From contig NZ_JADWPE010000002.1 of the NCBI RefSeq assembly GCF_017308985.1, positions 744,001 to 808,000 on the forward strand: a DNA stretch of 64,000 nt. Reading direction: 5' to 3'. Below the pieces are notes generated by a model. The model saw only the letters and a program-made list of their open reading frames with translations. It did no database searches and was not told where the DNA came from. Of the stretch, positions 17,742 through 28,444 are shown piece after piece (position 1 is the stretch's first letter; each line of letters opens with the position of its first letter). A program made the position numbers and the translations under genes. The DNA comes from Lysobacter changpingensis. GTDB taxonomy: Bacteria > Pseudomonadota > Gammaproteobacteria > Xanthomonadales > Xanthomonadaceae.

Positions 17742-18869
17742 TCAGGCCGTCGGCTCCTGCGCGGAAGCCTCCGGGCGCAGCAGCAGGCGGATGTCCTGCC
17801 CGATGTAGCGCGATTCGACGATCGACATCTTCAACTTCTGCGCCATCGTGTCGATCGCCAGCCCGTCGAACATCGGGCGCGCGCGTTCGCCCAGCAGCAC
17901 GGGCGCGACGTAGAGCAGCACTTCGTCGACGAGTCCCGCACTGAGGAAACCACCCGCCAGCGTGGCTCCGGCTTCGAGCTGGATCTCGTTGACGCCGCGT
18001 TCGGCGAGCAGGCGGAGCACGGCGTGCAGGTCGAAGCGACCTTCGCGCACGGGCACGGCGGCATGCTGCGCGACCAGTCCGCGCGGCGGCTTGGCATCGG
18101 GCGCGTGCAGGTACAGCGTCGGCGCGTCGCCTTCGCGCACGCGGCCACGTGCGACGGTCGCCAGTCCCGGATCGAGCACCACGCGCATCGGCGGCACGAA
18201 CGGCGTGTCGTCGTGCATGCGCACGGTCAGCGCCGGATCGTCGGCGAGCACGGTGCCCGCGCCAGTGACGATCGCGCCGCTGCGCGCGCGCCAGTGCTGC
18301 ACGTCCAGGCGCGAGGCCTCGCCGCTGATCCATTTCGATTCGCCGCTGGCGAGCGCGCTGCGCCCGTCCAGGCTCGTGGCGAGCTTCACGCGCAGCCATG
18401 GCCGGCCGCGCTCGACGCGCGAAAGGAAGCCGCGGTTGAGCGCGCGTGCCTGCGTTTCCATCAAGCCCGAAGCGACTTCGATTCCCGCTGCACGCAGCTT
18501 CTCGAAACCGGCGCCATCGACCTGCGGAAACGGATCGCGCATCGCCGCGATGACGCGCGCCACGCCCGCGGCGATCAACGCATCCGCGCACGGGCCGGTG
18601 CGGCCGACGTGCGCGCACGGCTCCAGCGTGACGTAGGCGGTCGCGCCCTTCGCGCGTTCGCCGGCATCGCGCAACGCGTAGACCTCCGCGTGCGGTTCGC
18701 CCGAGCGCTGGTGCCAGCCTTCGCCGACGGCCTCTTCGCCATGCGCGATCACGCAGCCGACCATCGGATTGGGCCTGGTCGTGTAAGCACCGCGCTCGGC
18801 CAGGCGCAGCGCGCGCGCCATCATGGCGTGGTCGGTGGCGGTGAAGGCGTCGATCGGACGCTGGCTCAT
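17742..18869 (-). CDS. ribD: RibD, bifunctional pyrimidine deaminase / reductase
   Basis: RibD deaminates and then reduces the first riboflavin pyrimidine intermediate. The 375-residue protein has the deaminase zinc motifs (GEPHAEVYAL and TLEPCAHVGRTGPCADAL) in residues 1-150 and the reductase domain after that (RPWLRVKLATSLDGRSALASG, WRARSGAIVTGAGTVLADDP, and EAGATLAGGFL). Its ATG shares one base with the nrdR stop (TGATG), giving a nrdR-ribD unit as in E. coli and many relatives. It is upstream of the FMN riboswitch, so it is not under that switch unless read through. Confidence 0.97.
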   Translation of the reverse strand: MSQRPIDAFTATDHAMMARALRLAERGAYTTRPNPMVGCVIAHGEEAVGEGWHQRSGEPHAEVYALRDAGERAKGATAYVTLEPCAHVGRTGPCADALIAAGVARVIAAMRDPFPQVDGAGFEKLRAAGIEVASGLMETQARALNRGFLSRVERGRPWLRVKLATSLDGRSALASGESKWISGEASRLDVQHWRARSGAIVTGAGTVLADDPALTVRMHDDTPFVPPMRVVLDPGLATVARGRVREGDAPTLYLHAPDAKPPRGLVAQHAAVPVREGRFDLHAVLRLLAERGVNEIQLEAGATLAGGFLSAGLVDEVLLYVAPVLLGERARPMFDGLAIDTMAQKLKMSIVESRYIGQDIRLLLRPEASAQEPTA

Positions 18870-19390
18870 CAACGTTTCCTGTTGCGCGGCGAGGACTCGG
18901 CTTCTTCTTCCAGCAGCGGCAGCTGGCCCTCGCCGGCATTGTCGCTCTCCAGGCGGTCGAGTTCCTCGCGGAAATCGGCCACGTCCTGGAACGCGCGATA
19001 CACCGAGGCGAAGCGCACGTAGGCGACGTGGTCGAGTTTGCGCAACTCGGTCATGACGAAATCGCCGACGCGACGCGACGGCAGTTCGCGTTCGGCGGTC
19101 ATGCGCAGGTGGTGCACTACGGCGCGCACGGAGGCTTCGATCTGCTCTTCCGACACCGGGCGCTTCTGCAGCGCGCGATCGAAACTGGCGCGCAGCTTGC
19201 GCGCATCGAATGCCTCGCGCCGACCGTCGCTCTTGATGATCAGCGGCAGCTTGAGCTCAATGGTTTCCAGCGTCGAAAACCGCTCGCCGCAGGCTTCGCA
19301 GACGCGACGACGGCGGATCGTCGCGCCGTCGTCGGACACGCGCGAGTCGATCACGCGGGTGTCGGGGTGTTGGCAGAAGGGGCAATGCAT
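18869..19390 (-). CDS. nrdR: NrdR, transcriptional repressor of ribonucleotide reductase genes
   Basis: NrdR is an ATP/dATP-sensing repressor that binds NrdR boxes at nrd promoters. The 173-residue protein starts [17 protein letters not shown] with a zinc ribbon (CPFC and CEAC pairs in residues 3-34), then [16 protein letters not shown] and an ATP-cone domain ([16 protein letters not shown]). The length and motifs are standard, with a C-terminal acidic extension ending NRKR. It lies between glyA and ribD, as in many gammaproteobacteria. Confidence 0.97.
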   Translation of the reverse strand: MHCPFCQHPDTRVIDSRVSDDGATIRRRRVCEACGERFSTLETIELKLPLIIKSDGRREAFDARKLRASFDRALQKRPVSEEQIEASVRAVVHHLRMTAERELPSRRVGDFVMTELRKLDHVAYVRFASVYRAFQDVADFREELDRLESDNAGEGQLPLLEEEAESSPRNRKR

Positions 19391-19406
19391 CAGCGAGCCG
19401 GCAAAG

Positions 19407-19493
19407 GAGAATGGGGAATGGGGAATCGGAAAGCGAGGCCAAGGCGACGGGCGCCTGCTCCGGGCATTCCCGATTCCCGATTGCCGATTCCCG
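19407..19493. repeat. GGGAATCGGGAA heptad inverted repeat between glyA and nrdR
   Basis: The left arm 19407-19429 (GAGAATGGGGAATGGGGAAT) and the right arm 19465-19493 (CATTCCCGATTCCCGATTGC then CGATTCCCG) are built from 7-base units and are inverted relative to each other around a GC-rich spacer. The element fills the 105-base gap between the glyA stop and the nrdR start and should form a long hairpin in the glyA mRNA. Confidence 0.75.
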
Positions 19494-19495
19494 TA

Positions 19496-20749
19496 TCAGC
19501 CATACACCGGGAACTTCGCGCACTGCGCCGTCACCTTCTCGCGCACGGCGGCGATGACGCTCTCGTCCTTCGGCGCGTCGAGCACGTCGCAGATCCAGTT
19601 GGCGAGCTCGATGCAGTCGGCCTCGCCGTAACCGCGCGTGGTGACCGCCGGCGTGCCGATGCGCAGGCCGGAGGTGACGAACGGCTTCTGCGGGTCGTTC
19701 GGCACCGCGTTCTTGTTGACGGTGATGTGCGCCTTGCCGAGTGCGGCTTCGGCGTCCTTGCCGGTCACGCCCTTGCCGATCATGTCGATCAGCATCAGGT
19801 GGTTCTGCGTGCCGCCGGACACGATCTTGTAGCCGCGCGCAATGATCGTCTTCGCCATCGCCTGCGCGTTCTTCACGACCTGCTGCTGGTAGGCGGTGAA
19901 TTCCGGCTCCAGCGCTTCCTTGAAGGCCACGGCCTTGGCGGCGATGACGTGCATCAGCGGCCCGCCCTGGATGCCCGGGAAGACGATCGACTGCAGCTTC
20001 TTCTCGATCTCCTCGCCGGCGCCCTTCGCCACGATGATGCCGCCGCGCGGTCCGCGCAGCGTCTTGTGCGTGGTGGACGTGACCACGTGCGCGTGCGGCA
20101 GCGGGTTCGGATACACGCCGGCGGCGACGAGGCCGGCCACGTGCGCCATGTCGACGAACAGGTACGCGCCGACCTTGTCGGCGATGGCGCGGAAGCGCGC
20201 CCAGTCGATCTGCTGCGAATAGGCCGAGAAACCGGCGACGACCATCTTCGGCTTGTGCTCCAGGGCGAGCTTCTCGACTTCGTCGTAGTCGATCAGGCCC
20301 TGGTCGTTCACGCCGTACTGGATCGCGTTGAACAGCTTGCCGCTGACGTTGACCTTGGCGCCGTGGGTCAGGTGGCCGCCGTGGGCGAGCGACATGCCGA
20401 GGATCGTGTCGCCCGGGTTGAGCAGGGCCAGGTAGACCGCCTGGTTGGCCTGGCTGCCCGAATGCGGCTGGACGTTGGCGTAGTCGGCCCCGAACAGCTG
20501 CTTCAGGCGCTCGATCGCCAACTGCTCGGCCACGTCCACGTACTCGCAGCCGCCGTAGTAGCGCTTGCCCGGGTAGCCTTCGGCGTACTTGTTGGTCAGC
20601 ACGCTGCCCTGGGCCTCCATCACGCGCGGGGAGGCGTAGTTTTCCGAGGCGATCAGCTCGACATGGTCCTCCTGGCGGCGCGCCTCGTTGGCGATGGCCT
20701 GGGCGAGTTCATCGTCGTAACCGGCGATGCGGGCGGAGCTGGGGAACAT
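19496..20749 (-). CDS. glyA: GlyA, serine hydroxymethyltransferase
   Basis: This PLP enzyme converts serine to glycine and supplies 5,10-methylene-THF. The 417-residue protein has [20 protein letters not shown], the [18 protein letters not shown] segment, [32 protein letters not shown], and the PLP lysine in [14 protein letters not shown] near residue 230. It is the first gene of the minus-strand run leading to nrdR-ribD. It diverges from the LpxO-like gene. Confidence 0.98.
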   Translation of the reverse strand: MFPSSARIAGYDDELAQAIANEARRQEDHVELIASENYASPRVMEAQGSVLTNKYAEGYPGKRYYGGCEYVDVAEQLAIERLKQLFGADYANVQPHSGSQANQAVYLALLNPGDTILGMSLAHGGHLTHGAKVNVSGKLFNAIQYGVNDQGLIDYDEVEKLALEHKPKMVVAGFSAYSQQIDWARFRAIADKVGAYLFVDMAHVAGLVAAGVYPNPLPHAHVVTSTTHKTLRGPRGGIIVAKGAGEEIEKKLQSIVFPGIQGGPLMHVIAAKAVAFKEALEPEFTAYQQQVVKNAQAMAKTIIARGYKIVSGGTQNHLMLIDMIGKGVTGKDAEAALGKAHITVNKNAVPNDPQKPFVTSGLRIGTPAVTTRGYGEADCIELANWICDVLDAPKDESVIAAVREKVTAQCAKFPVYG

Positions 20750-20834
20750 TCGGCAACCTCGGGCGTGGGGTGGTCAGGGGCCGGCGAGGCCCGGAAAGCT
20801 GCCGCGGCCGGGTCGAAGATGGTAGCCCAGGGCT

Positions 20835-20840
20835 TAAAAT
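20835..20840 (+). promoter_or_regulatory. Possible -10 box for the LpxO-like gene
   Basis: TAAAAT lies about 78 bases before the GTG start, in an otherwise GC-rich divergent region. No recognisable -35 is present, so support is limited. Confidence 0.3.
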
Positions 20841-20917
20841 GCGGCCAGCGAGCACGCCGGCCCATGGGCCGTCAAGGCGAGCTTTCCGCCCCCCACCCCA
20901 CAGGGAATCCTCCGACC

Positions 20918-21823
20918 GTGAAATGGGTCTTCGTCCTGCTGTTCCTCGCCAGCGCGGTGTACGTGCACTACCGCGGCCGGGTGCGGCACCGCCTGGGCCG
21001 GCAATTGCTGGACCACTCCACCTTCATGGCCCCGATCAACGTGCTGATGTACGCGTTCTCGCGCGTGCCGACCACGCCGTTCATCGCCGATCCGGGCCGC
21101 CACTTCCCCGAGCTGGAACCGCTTCGCCAGAACTGGCGGGCGATCCGCGCCGAAGCCCTCCGCCTGCGCGAGCTGCAGCACATCAAGGCGGCCGAGGGCT
21201 ACACCGACGTCGGTTTCAACTCGTTCTTCCGCCGCGGCTGGAAGCGCTTCTACCTGAAGTGGTACGACGACGCCCACCCGTCCGCCGCCGAGCTGTGCCC
21301 GCAGACCACCGCGCTGCTGAAACAGATCCCCAGCGTGAAGGCCGCGATGTTCACCGAGCTGCCCCCGGGCAGCGAGCTGCGCCCGCACCGCGACCCGTAC
21401 GCCGGGTCGCTGCGCCTGCACCTGGGTCTGGAAACGCCCAACGACGACGGCTGCTTCATCGAGGTCGACGGCCAGCGCTACAGCTGGCGCGACGGCGAGT
21501 GGACGATGTTCGACGAGACCTACATCCACAGCGCCCGCAACGACACGCAGGGCAACCGGATCATCCTGTTCTGCGACGTGGAGCGTCCGCTGCACACCGC
21601 CCCGGCGCGGGTGTTCAACCGGTTCGTCGCGCGGAACCTGATCGCCGCCGGCGCCTCGCCGAACCAGGAAGGCGACAGGACGGGCGGCTTCAACCGGCTC
21701 TTCAAGTACTTCTATGCCCTGCGCCTGAAGGCCAAGGGCCTGCGCGAGCGCAACAAGTCGCTCTATTACGGGCTGAAGTACGCGGCGGTGGCGCTGGTGG
21801 TGGCGCTCATCGTCTGGATCTGA
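20918..21823 (+). CDS. LpxO-like aspartyl/asparaginyl beta-hydroxylase (lipid A 2-hydroxylase family)
   Basis: LpxO family enzymes are Fe(II)/2-oxoglutarate dioxygenases at the inner membrane that add a 2-hydroxyl to a lipid A acyl chain. The 301-residue protein starts at a GTG (MKWVFVLLFLASAVYVHYRG, a transmembrane anchor). It has an HxD metal pair at about 157-159 (RPHRDPYAG), the distal histidine in YIHSARND near 204, and a basic GNRIILFCD segment near 212. A second hydrophobic helix ends the protein. The GTG matches the N-terminus expected for Xanthomonad relatives. The substrate is inferred from family; some relatives hydroxylate other substrates. Confidence 0.85.
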   Translation: MKWVFVLLFLASAVYVHYRGRVRHRLGRQLLDHSTFMAPINVLMYAFSRVPTTPFIADPGRHFPELEPLRQNWRAIRAEALRLRELQHIKAAEGYTDVGFNSFFRRGWKRFYLKWYDDAHPSAAELCPQTTALLKQIPSVKAAMFTELPPGSELRPHRDPYAGSLRLHLGLETPNDDGCFIEVDGQRYSWRDGEWTMFDETYIHSARNDTQGNRIILFCDVERPLHTAPARVFNRFVARNLIAAGASPNQEGDRTGGFNRLFKYFYALRLKAKGLRERNKSLYYGLKYAAVALVVALIVWI

Positions 21824-21836
21824 CGTTCCTGCGCGT

Positions 21837-21918
21837 GTAGCCCGGGCAAGGCCGAAGGCCGCACCCGGGAGCCCGCCGCGGCCCGAACCCCGGGGTGCGC
21901 TCCGCCTACCCGGGCTAC
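21837..21918. repeat. Paired, inverted GTAG-type REP elements (BIME-like)
   Basis: One REP at 21837-21869 (GTAG head, then arms CCCGGGC and CACCCGGG around AAGGCCGAAGGC) is followed by an inverted REP at 21889-21918 ending GGGCTAC. Together they can form a large cruciform just after the LpxO-like gene. Confidence 0.85.
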
Positions 21919-22059
21919 AGACGCCCGGGTTTCCCAAGCTGAAGCCAGCGCGCCTCCCGCGCTGGGAAAGCCGCCCCTTCTGCGGGATAATCGCCGCTTC
22001 CACCCGCCCGACCAGGCCACTCCCGGCCGGCATGGGCGCGTCCCGGTTCCGGAGAGCGC

Positions 22060-23721
<1,662 letters not shown>

Positions 23722-23783
23722 GGCGACGACCGACGCTCGCCTGCAAAGGCGGGCGTCTTCGCAATGGAACAAGGAACGCCACG

Positions 23784-24599
23784 ATGAGCTTCATGCAGAC
23801 GCTGCGCGCACGATGGACGCAGGCCGGTTCGCTGGTCTGCGTCGGCCTGGACCCGGAACCGGCGAAGTTCCCCGCGATCTTCGCGAACGACGACGACGCG
23901 GTCTTCAACTTCTGCCGCGCCATCGCCGATGCCACCGCGCCGTATGCCTGCGCCTTCAAGCCGCAGATCGCGCACTTCGCCGCACTCGGCGCGGAAGGCG
24001 CGCTGGAGCGGCTGATCGCGCACATCCACGCGCGACATCCCGGCGTGCCGGTGATCCTCGACAGCAAGCGCGGCGACATCGGCAGCACGGCGCAGCATTA
24101 CGCCACCGAGGCGTTCGATCGTTACGCCGCCGACGCGGTGACCGCCAATCCCTATCTCGGTCGCGATTCGGTGCAGCCGTTCCTGGATCGCGCCGATCGC
24201 GGCGTGGTGATCCTGTGCCGCACGTCGAATCCGGGCGCGGGCGATCTGCAGGACCTCGTCATCGATGGCCGGCCGCTCTACCAGCACGTCGCCGAGAAGG
24301 TCGCGCGCGAGTGGAACACGCACGGCAACTGCTCGCTGGTGGTCGGCGCGACCTGGCCCGCGCAGCTGAAGGAAGTCCGCGCGATCGTCGGTTCCGACGT
24401 GCCCTTCCTCGTCCCGGGCGTGGGCGCGCAGGGCGGTGACGTCGAAGCGGTGGTGACCCATGCGAAGAGCGCGGACGGCGCCGGACTCATGGTGAGCAGC
24501 TCGCGCGCGATCCTGTACGCATCGAAGGGCGACGATTTCGCCGACGCGGCAGCGAACGCGGCGCGCGAACTGCGCGACCAGATCAACCGCTTCCGCTGA
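23784..24599 (+). CDS. pyrF: PyrF, orotidine 5'-phosphate decarboxylase (type 2)
   Basis: PyrF decarboxylates OMP to UMP, the last step of pyrimidine synthesis. The 271-residue length and the active-site segment VILDSKRGDIGSTAQHYA (near 91-108) mark the type 2 family rather than the shorter E. coli form. Further motifs are LVCVGLDPEPAKFP near 18, VTANPYLGRDSV, and FLVPGVGAQGGDVEA. A GC-rich hairpin at about 23734-23759 lies between ettA and pyrF but lacks a clear T run. Confidence 0.96.
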   Translation: MSFMQTLRARWTQAGSLVCVGLDPEPAKFPAIFANDDDAVFNFCRAIADATAPYACAFKPQIAHFAALGAEGALERLIAHIHARHPGVPVILDSKRGDIGSTAQHYATEAFDRYAADAVTANPYLGRDSVQPFLDRADRGVVILCRTSNPGAGDLQDLVIDGRPLYQHVAEKVAREWNTHGNCSLVVGATWPAQLKEVRAIVGSDVPFLVPGVGAQGGDVEAVVTHAKSADGAGLMVSSSRAILYASKGDDFADAAANAARELRDQINRFR

Positions 24600-24612
24600 G
24601 TCCAGCAGTCTT

Positions 24613-24641
24613 GTGGCCCGGGTAAGCGGAGCGCACCCGGG
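24613..24641 (+). repeat. GTAG-type REP element, head variant GTGG
   Basis: The same palindrome as the other REPs (CCCGGGTAAGCGGAGCGCAC then CCGGG) with a GTGG head. It lies between pyrF and the permease gene. Confidence 0.75.
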
Positions 24642-24758
24642 ACTTGCGGCGGCGCGAGGCTCATCCCGTGGCATGTCGCGACCATTTCCCGATGCTGCCG
24701 CACGCCGCCGCAGGCTAACCTCTCCAGTCTGCCGCACTCCCCTCCCCCAGGACCCGCC

Positions 24759-26102
24759 ATGGCACGCCCCGCCTTCCGCGCGCTGGATTCGCTGTTCAGG
24801 TTGCGCCAGCACGGCACCGACGTGCGCACCGAAATGGTCGCCGGCCTGACTACGTTCCTCACGATGTCCTACATCGTGTTCGTGAACCCGAGCATCCTCG
24901 GCAATACCGGCATGGACACCGGTGCGGTGTTCGTCGCGACCTGTCTTGCAGCGGCGATCGGCACGCTGGTGATGGCCTTCGCCGCGAATTACCCGGTCGG
25001 CATGGCGCCAGGCATGGGCCTCAACGCGTTTTTCGCCTTCACCGTCGTCGGCGCGATGGGCTACACGTGGCAGCAGGCGCTGGGCGCGGTGTTCGTCTCG
25101 GGCGTGGTGTTCCTTCTGCTCACCATCACCGGCGCGCGCGCGTGGCTGATCGCGGGCATTCCGCATTCGCTGCGCAGTGCGATCACCGCAGGCATCGGCC
25201 TGTTCCTCGCGATCATCGCGTTGCAGAAGTCCGAACTGATCGTCGGCGATCCCGACACGCTGGTCGCGCTCGGCGATCTGCGCGAGCCCGAACCGCTGCT
25301 GGCCGTCGCCGGCTTCCTTCTGATCGCCGTGCTCGAAGCGTGGCGCGTGAAGGGCGCGATCCTGATCGGCATCCTCGCCGTCACCGGCGTCGCGCTGCTG
25401 TTCGGCCGCGTGCAGTACCACGGCATCGTCGACGTGCCGCCAAGCCTGGCGCCGACGTTCCTGCAGCTGGACATCGCCGGCGCGCTCGGCGGTGGCGACG
25501 GGTTCTCGATCGCGGCGATGCTGCACGTCGTCATCGTGTTCGTGCTGGTGGAAGTGTTCGACGCCACCGGCACGCTGATGGGCGTCGCACGCCGCGCGGG
25601 CCTGCTGCCGCTGGACGATGCCTCGGCCGCGCAGCAGAAGCGTTTCGGCCGCGCATTGTTCGCCGACAGCTCGGCGATCCTGGCCGGCTCGGTGCTCGGC
25701 ACCAGCAGCACCACGGCGTACATCGAAAGCGCGTCGGGCGTGCAGGCCGGCGGGCGCACGGGACTCACCGCGCTCGTGATCGCCGCGCTGTTCCTGCTCG
25801 CGCTGCTGTTCTCGCCGCTGGCGTCGATGGTCCCCGCATACGCGACCGCGCCCGCCCTGCTCTACGTCGCCGGCCTGATGCTGCGCGAACTGGGCGACGT
25901 GCACTGGGACGACCTCACCGAAGCCATCCCCGCCGCGCTGTGCACGCTGGCGATGCCGTTCACCTACTCCATCGCCAATGGTCTGGCGTTCGGCTTCATC
26001 GCCTACGCCGTGCTGAAGCTGTTCACCGGCCGCGCCCGCGAGGCGCACGCGGCGGTGTGGCTGGTGGCGGTGCTGTTCGTGCTGCGGTTTGCGTTGGAGT
26101 GA
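24759..26102 (+). CDS. NCS2-family (AzgA-like) purine permease
   Basis: The 447-residue inner-membrane protein has about 12 to 14 hydrophobic helices. It begins with the group signature TDVRTEMVAGLTTFLTMSYI and has VNPSILG near 47, MAPGMGLNAFFAF near 88, VEVFDATGTLMGVARRAGLL near 265, and the GTSSTTAYIESASGVQAGGRTGL segment split near 310-330. These place it with AzgA/GhxP proton-coupled permeases for adenine, guanine or hypoxanthine. The exact substrate is not certain. Confidence 0.9.
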   Translation: MARPAFRALDSLFRLRQHGTDVRTEMVAGLTTFLTMSYIVFVNPSILGNTGMDTGAVFVATCLAAAIGTLVMAFAANYPVGMAPGMGLNAFFAFTVVGAMGYTWQQALGAVFVSGVVFLLLTITGARAWLIAGIPHSLRSAITAGIGLFLAIIALQKSELIVGDPDTLVALGDLREPEPLLAVAGFLLIAVLEAWRVKGAILIGILAVTGVALLFGRVQYHGIVDVPPSLAPTFLQLDIAGALGGGDGFSIAAMLHVVIVFVLVEVFDATGTLMGVARRAGLLPLDDASAAQQKRFGRALFADSSAILAGSVLGTSSTTAYIESASGVQAGGRTGLTALVIAALFLLALLFSPLASMVPAYATAPALLYVAGLMLRELGDVHWDDLTEAIPAALCTLAMPFTYSIANGLAFGFIAYAVLKLFTGRAREAHAAVWLVAVLFVLRFALE

Positions 26103-26129
26103 CGACGCCGGGCGGCGTTTGAGCTCCGC

Positions 26130-26339
26130 TCACTCATCGCGTTGTTTCGTACGCAACAACATCTCCAGCCCCGCGAAGATGAGGCCGGCTCCGGCCGGCA
26201 CTTTGTATTCGCCAAACGCGATCGGCCAGCGATGAATCACTCCATCACGGGACGCGATGAGGGTGAGACCAGCGCTCACAAGCGTGGATGGCCACAGCAG
26301 ATCGCCGAGCTTCGCCGAACGGACCGTAGGTGTACGCAT
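26130..26339 (-). other. Short open frame after the RHS remnant, doubtful gene
   Basis: From the ATG at 26339 a 69-residue frame reads MRTPTVRSAKLGDLLWPSTL, with two hydrophobic stretches (LVSAGLTLIAS and VPAGAGLIFAGLEMLL) and a basic end. It overlaps the RHS remnant in another frame. It may be the surviving tail of a small membrane protein joined to the RHS fragment by recombination, or chance. I do not recognise a family. Confidence 0.3.
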
Positions 26340-26644
26340 CCTTGCGGGTTCCCGTGCTGCTCGCGGTGGCGACAACGCTGCCGAGCTGGTCGCGGTACAG
26401 CCACGTCTTGGCGGATTGATCGATCAGCCCGGGTTTCGGGCGATCAAGGCGAAGTCGTTACCGTCGACGTCCGGTTTCCCGCGGCGTCGTACGTGTAGTT
26501 GACCATCGTGGTCGTGGTACCGACCGTGTACACGACGCGAATCACGCGTCCGAGCGAGTCGTAGGTGTAGGCCACGGAGCCTGCATATGCCTGCGATCCG
26601 AGCAGCAAGCACGAGACGATCAATGCGGCGCAGAAATGCTTCAT
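26245..26644 (-). pseudogene. Decayed RHS/YD-repeat protein fragment (frameshifted)
   Basis: The ATG at 26644 follows AGGGGAG. It gives a signal peptide (MKHFCAALIVSCLLLGSQAYA) and two YD units (YTYDSLGRVIRVVYT and NYTYDAAGNRTSTV), then stops at 26444. In the next frame (26454 to 26245) the sequence resumes as RHS: SAKTWLYRDQLGSVVATAS, then DAYTYGPFGE, which is the conserved end of an RHS core. So a short internal-deleted RHS gene is broken by a frameshift. Full RHS proteins exceed 1000 residues; this is a relic, with no toxin or immunity gene recognisable. Confidence 0.75.
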
Positions 26645-26851
26645 GCGTACTCCCCTTCTCTCCATGATCCGGGAGTCACGTTATCTCCGCATTCAGACAG
26701 GCACTACGCGTAAAAGTCGTAGCGACTTCCTCGTATTGACGCTCGCGTAGCGCCGCTATTCGCTGCCAATCCGGAGCTTTTCCGCTCCCACAAGAACCGT
26801 GCGGGATGGCGAACGTCGCGCACATCACCGCGCACGAACACTGAGATCTGC

Positions 26852-27580
26852 ATGGACAACAGCACCTCATCCAATGAAGATCGACTGATAGCCGCGATCC
26901 TTGCGCTCGGGTTGCCACTGTTTATGGTCGTGTGGTTGATGGATCCGACGACACTGACCGCCGACGACAAGTACGGATTCACGCCGGACGATGCATTGCA
27001 GATCGAATGGATTCCAGCGACATCGCCGGCAAAGCCCACCCATGCAATGCAAGCGATCAGCGTGCCTGATGTCGTGCCGGAGCCCTCGACCGAAGAGCTG
27101 CCAACGCCGAGTTCCGACGCGCCAACCACCTCGGTCGCCACGCAAGAAGATGCAGCTCCCGTCGGCCTTCCCGTCGACACCTCTGGTTCCGTTTACGACC
27201 CAAGCCGCACACAGACGGTTGCGCCCGACGCCAGGGCATTCGTGCGATTGACCCCGGCGAACGATGAAACGACTGCCGCACACCTCGACGGCGCTTCCTG
27301 GATCGAGAATCCGCCGGCCTTTTCCGAATCCCTGCGGACACAGTCGAACGCGCGTGTCGTTCTCGAACTCGAGGTGGACGAGACTGGAGCCATCACTCAC
27401 GCCGCCATCGCCGAATCCAGCGGCTCTGAGGAGATCGACCTGAGTGCAATGAGCGCCGCTCACGCGTGGCATTTCGAGCCGGAACGTCGCGCCGGCATCG
27501 CTGTCCGGACAACCGTGCGCCTGGATGTCGTCGTACAGGTGGAAGGGAACGGCGGCGCCGAAGACAGCCAACCGCTATGA
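26852..27580 (+). CDS. TonB-like protein (energy transducer C-terminal domain)
   Basis: The 242-residue protein has a short cytoplasmic start, one transmembrane helix (IAAILALGLPLFMVVWLMD, residues about 13-31), a long Pro, Thr and Ser rich periplasmic stretch, and a C-terminal TonB-like domain (VVLELEVDETGAITHAAIAE then SAAHAWHFEPERR). TonB proteins pass proton-motive force to outer-membrane receptors with ExbBD. No exbBD or receptor gene is adjacent, and the proline-rich spacer is weaker than in classic TonB. The stop overlaps the converging glycosyltransferase by 6 bases. Confidence 0.65.
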   Translation: MDNSTSSNEDRLIAAILALGLPLFMVVWLMDPTTLTADDKYGFTPDDALQIEWIPATSPAKPTHAMQAISVPDVVPEPSTEELPTPSSDAPTTSVATQEDAAPVGLPVDTSGSVYDPSRTQTVAPDARAFVRLTPANDETTAAHLDGASWIENPPAFSESLRTQSNARVVLELEVDETGAITHAAIAESSGSEEIDLSAMSAAHAWHFEPERRAGIAVRTTVRLDVVVQVEGNGGAEDSQPL

Positions 27581-28444
27581 CTTGAGTCGCGCCCGCAGGT
27601 ACGCCACCGGAAACCGCAACCAGACCGCCGCGAACACCGCCGCCGACATCGCGATGCCGCGACGCGGCGCTTCGAACTTGCGGTAATAACGCCACAGCCC
27701 GCGATGCTTGTGCCATTCGACGAAGAACGGACGCGAGCGGCTCGATACGCCGCGCACGTGCAACACGCGGACGTGGTTGGCGACGGCGACCAGCGCGCCG
27801 GATTCGCGGGCGCGACGCGAGAGGTCGAGATCCTCGGCGTGCAGGCGATAGCCTTCGTCGAAGCCGTGCAGGCGTTCGAACAATGCGCGCGGCATGAGCA
27901 TCAATGCGCCCGACACCGCTTCGACCTGCTGCAGCGCGCGCGTGTCGTCGATGGGCAATTCGAGTTTCGGTGCGGGCGTGCCGCCGAGTGCGGCGGTCAG
28001 CATCGCGCCGAAGTCTGGGTCGCGCCGGCGCGCGGCACCGTCGCGCACGCCCTCGTCGTCGACCAGGTCGGCGCCGAGCAGCGCCTCGCCCTGCCTTGCC
28101 GCGAGTGCGCGCAGGCGCGCAAGCGTGTCGCGTTCGACCAGGCAATCGGGATTGACGAACGCGAGCCACTGCACGCCCTCGCCCGCGTCGCGCGCGCCCT
28201 GGTTGCAGGCGGTGCCGAAGCCGGGATTGTCGGGATTGGCGATGAAGCGCACGCGCGCATCGTGGCTGGCGTGGCGCTGGACGATCTCCAGCGTGCCGTC
28301 GTCGGAGTTGTTGTCGACCACGCGGATCGCGTGCACGCCATCGGCCGCGCGCAGGCGCGTCAGGCAGTCGTCGATGGTTTCGGCGCTGCGGTAGGTCACC
28401 ACCACCGCGGCGATGCCGGCGCTGGCGTCAGGCGAAGAGATCAC
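27575..28444 (-). CDS. Family 2 glycosyltransferase, WbbL/rhamnosyltransferase-like
   Basis: The 289-residue protein has a GT-A fold: IAAVVVTYRSAETIDDCLTR, VVDNNSDDGTLEIVQ, and GFGTACNQGA near 74-94, NPDCLVERDTLARL near 104 (DxD-like region), and SGALMLMPRALFERLHGFDE with YRLHAEDLDLSRRARESG. These features match rhamnosyl- and N-acetylglucosaminyl-diphospholipid transferases of surface polysaccharides. The GTG start at 28444 lies inside the end of the upstream glycosyltransferase (17-base overlap). The acceptor is unknown. Confidence 0.85.
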   Translation of the reverse strand: MISSPDASAGIAAVVVTYRSAETIDDCLTRLRAADGVHAIRVVDNNSDDGTLEIVQRHASHDARVRFIANPDNPGFGTACNQGARDAGEGVQWLAFVNPDCLVERDTLARLRALAARQGEALLGADLVDDEGVRDGAARRRDPDFGAMLTAALGGTPAPKLELPIDDTRALQQVEAVSGALMLMPRALFERLHGFDEGYRLHAEDLDLSRRARESGALVAVANHVRVLHVRGVSSRSRPFFVEWHKHRGLWRYYRKFEAPRRGIAMSAAVFAAVWLRFPVAYLRARLKS

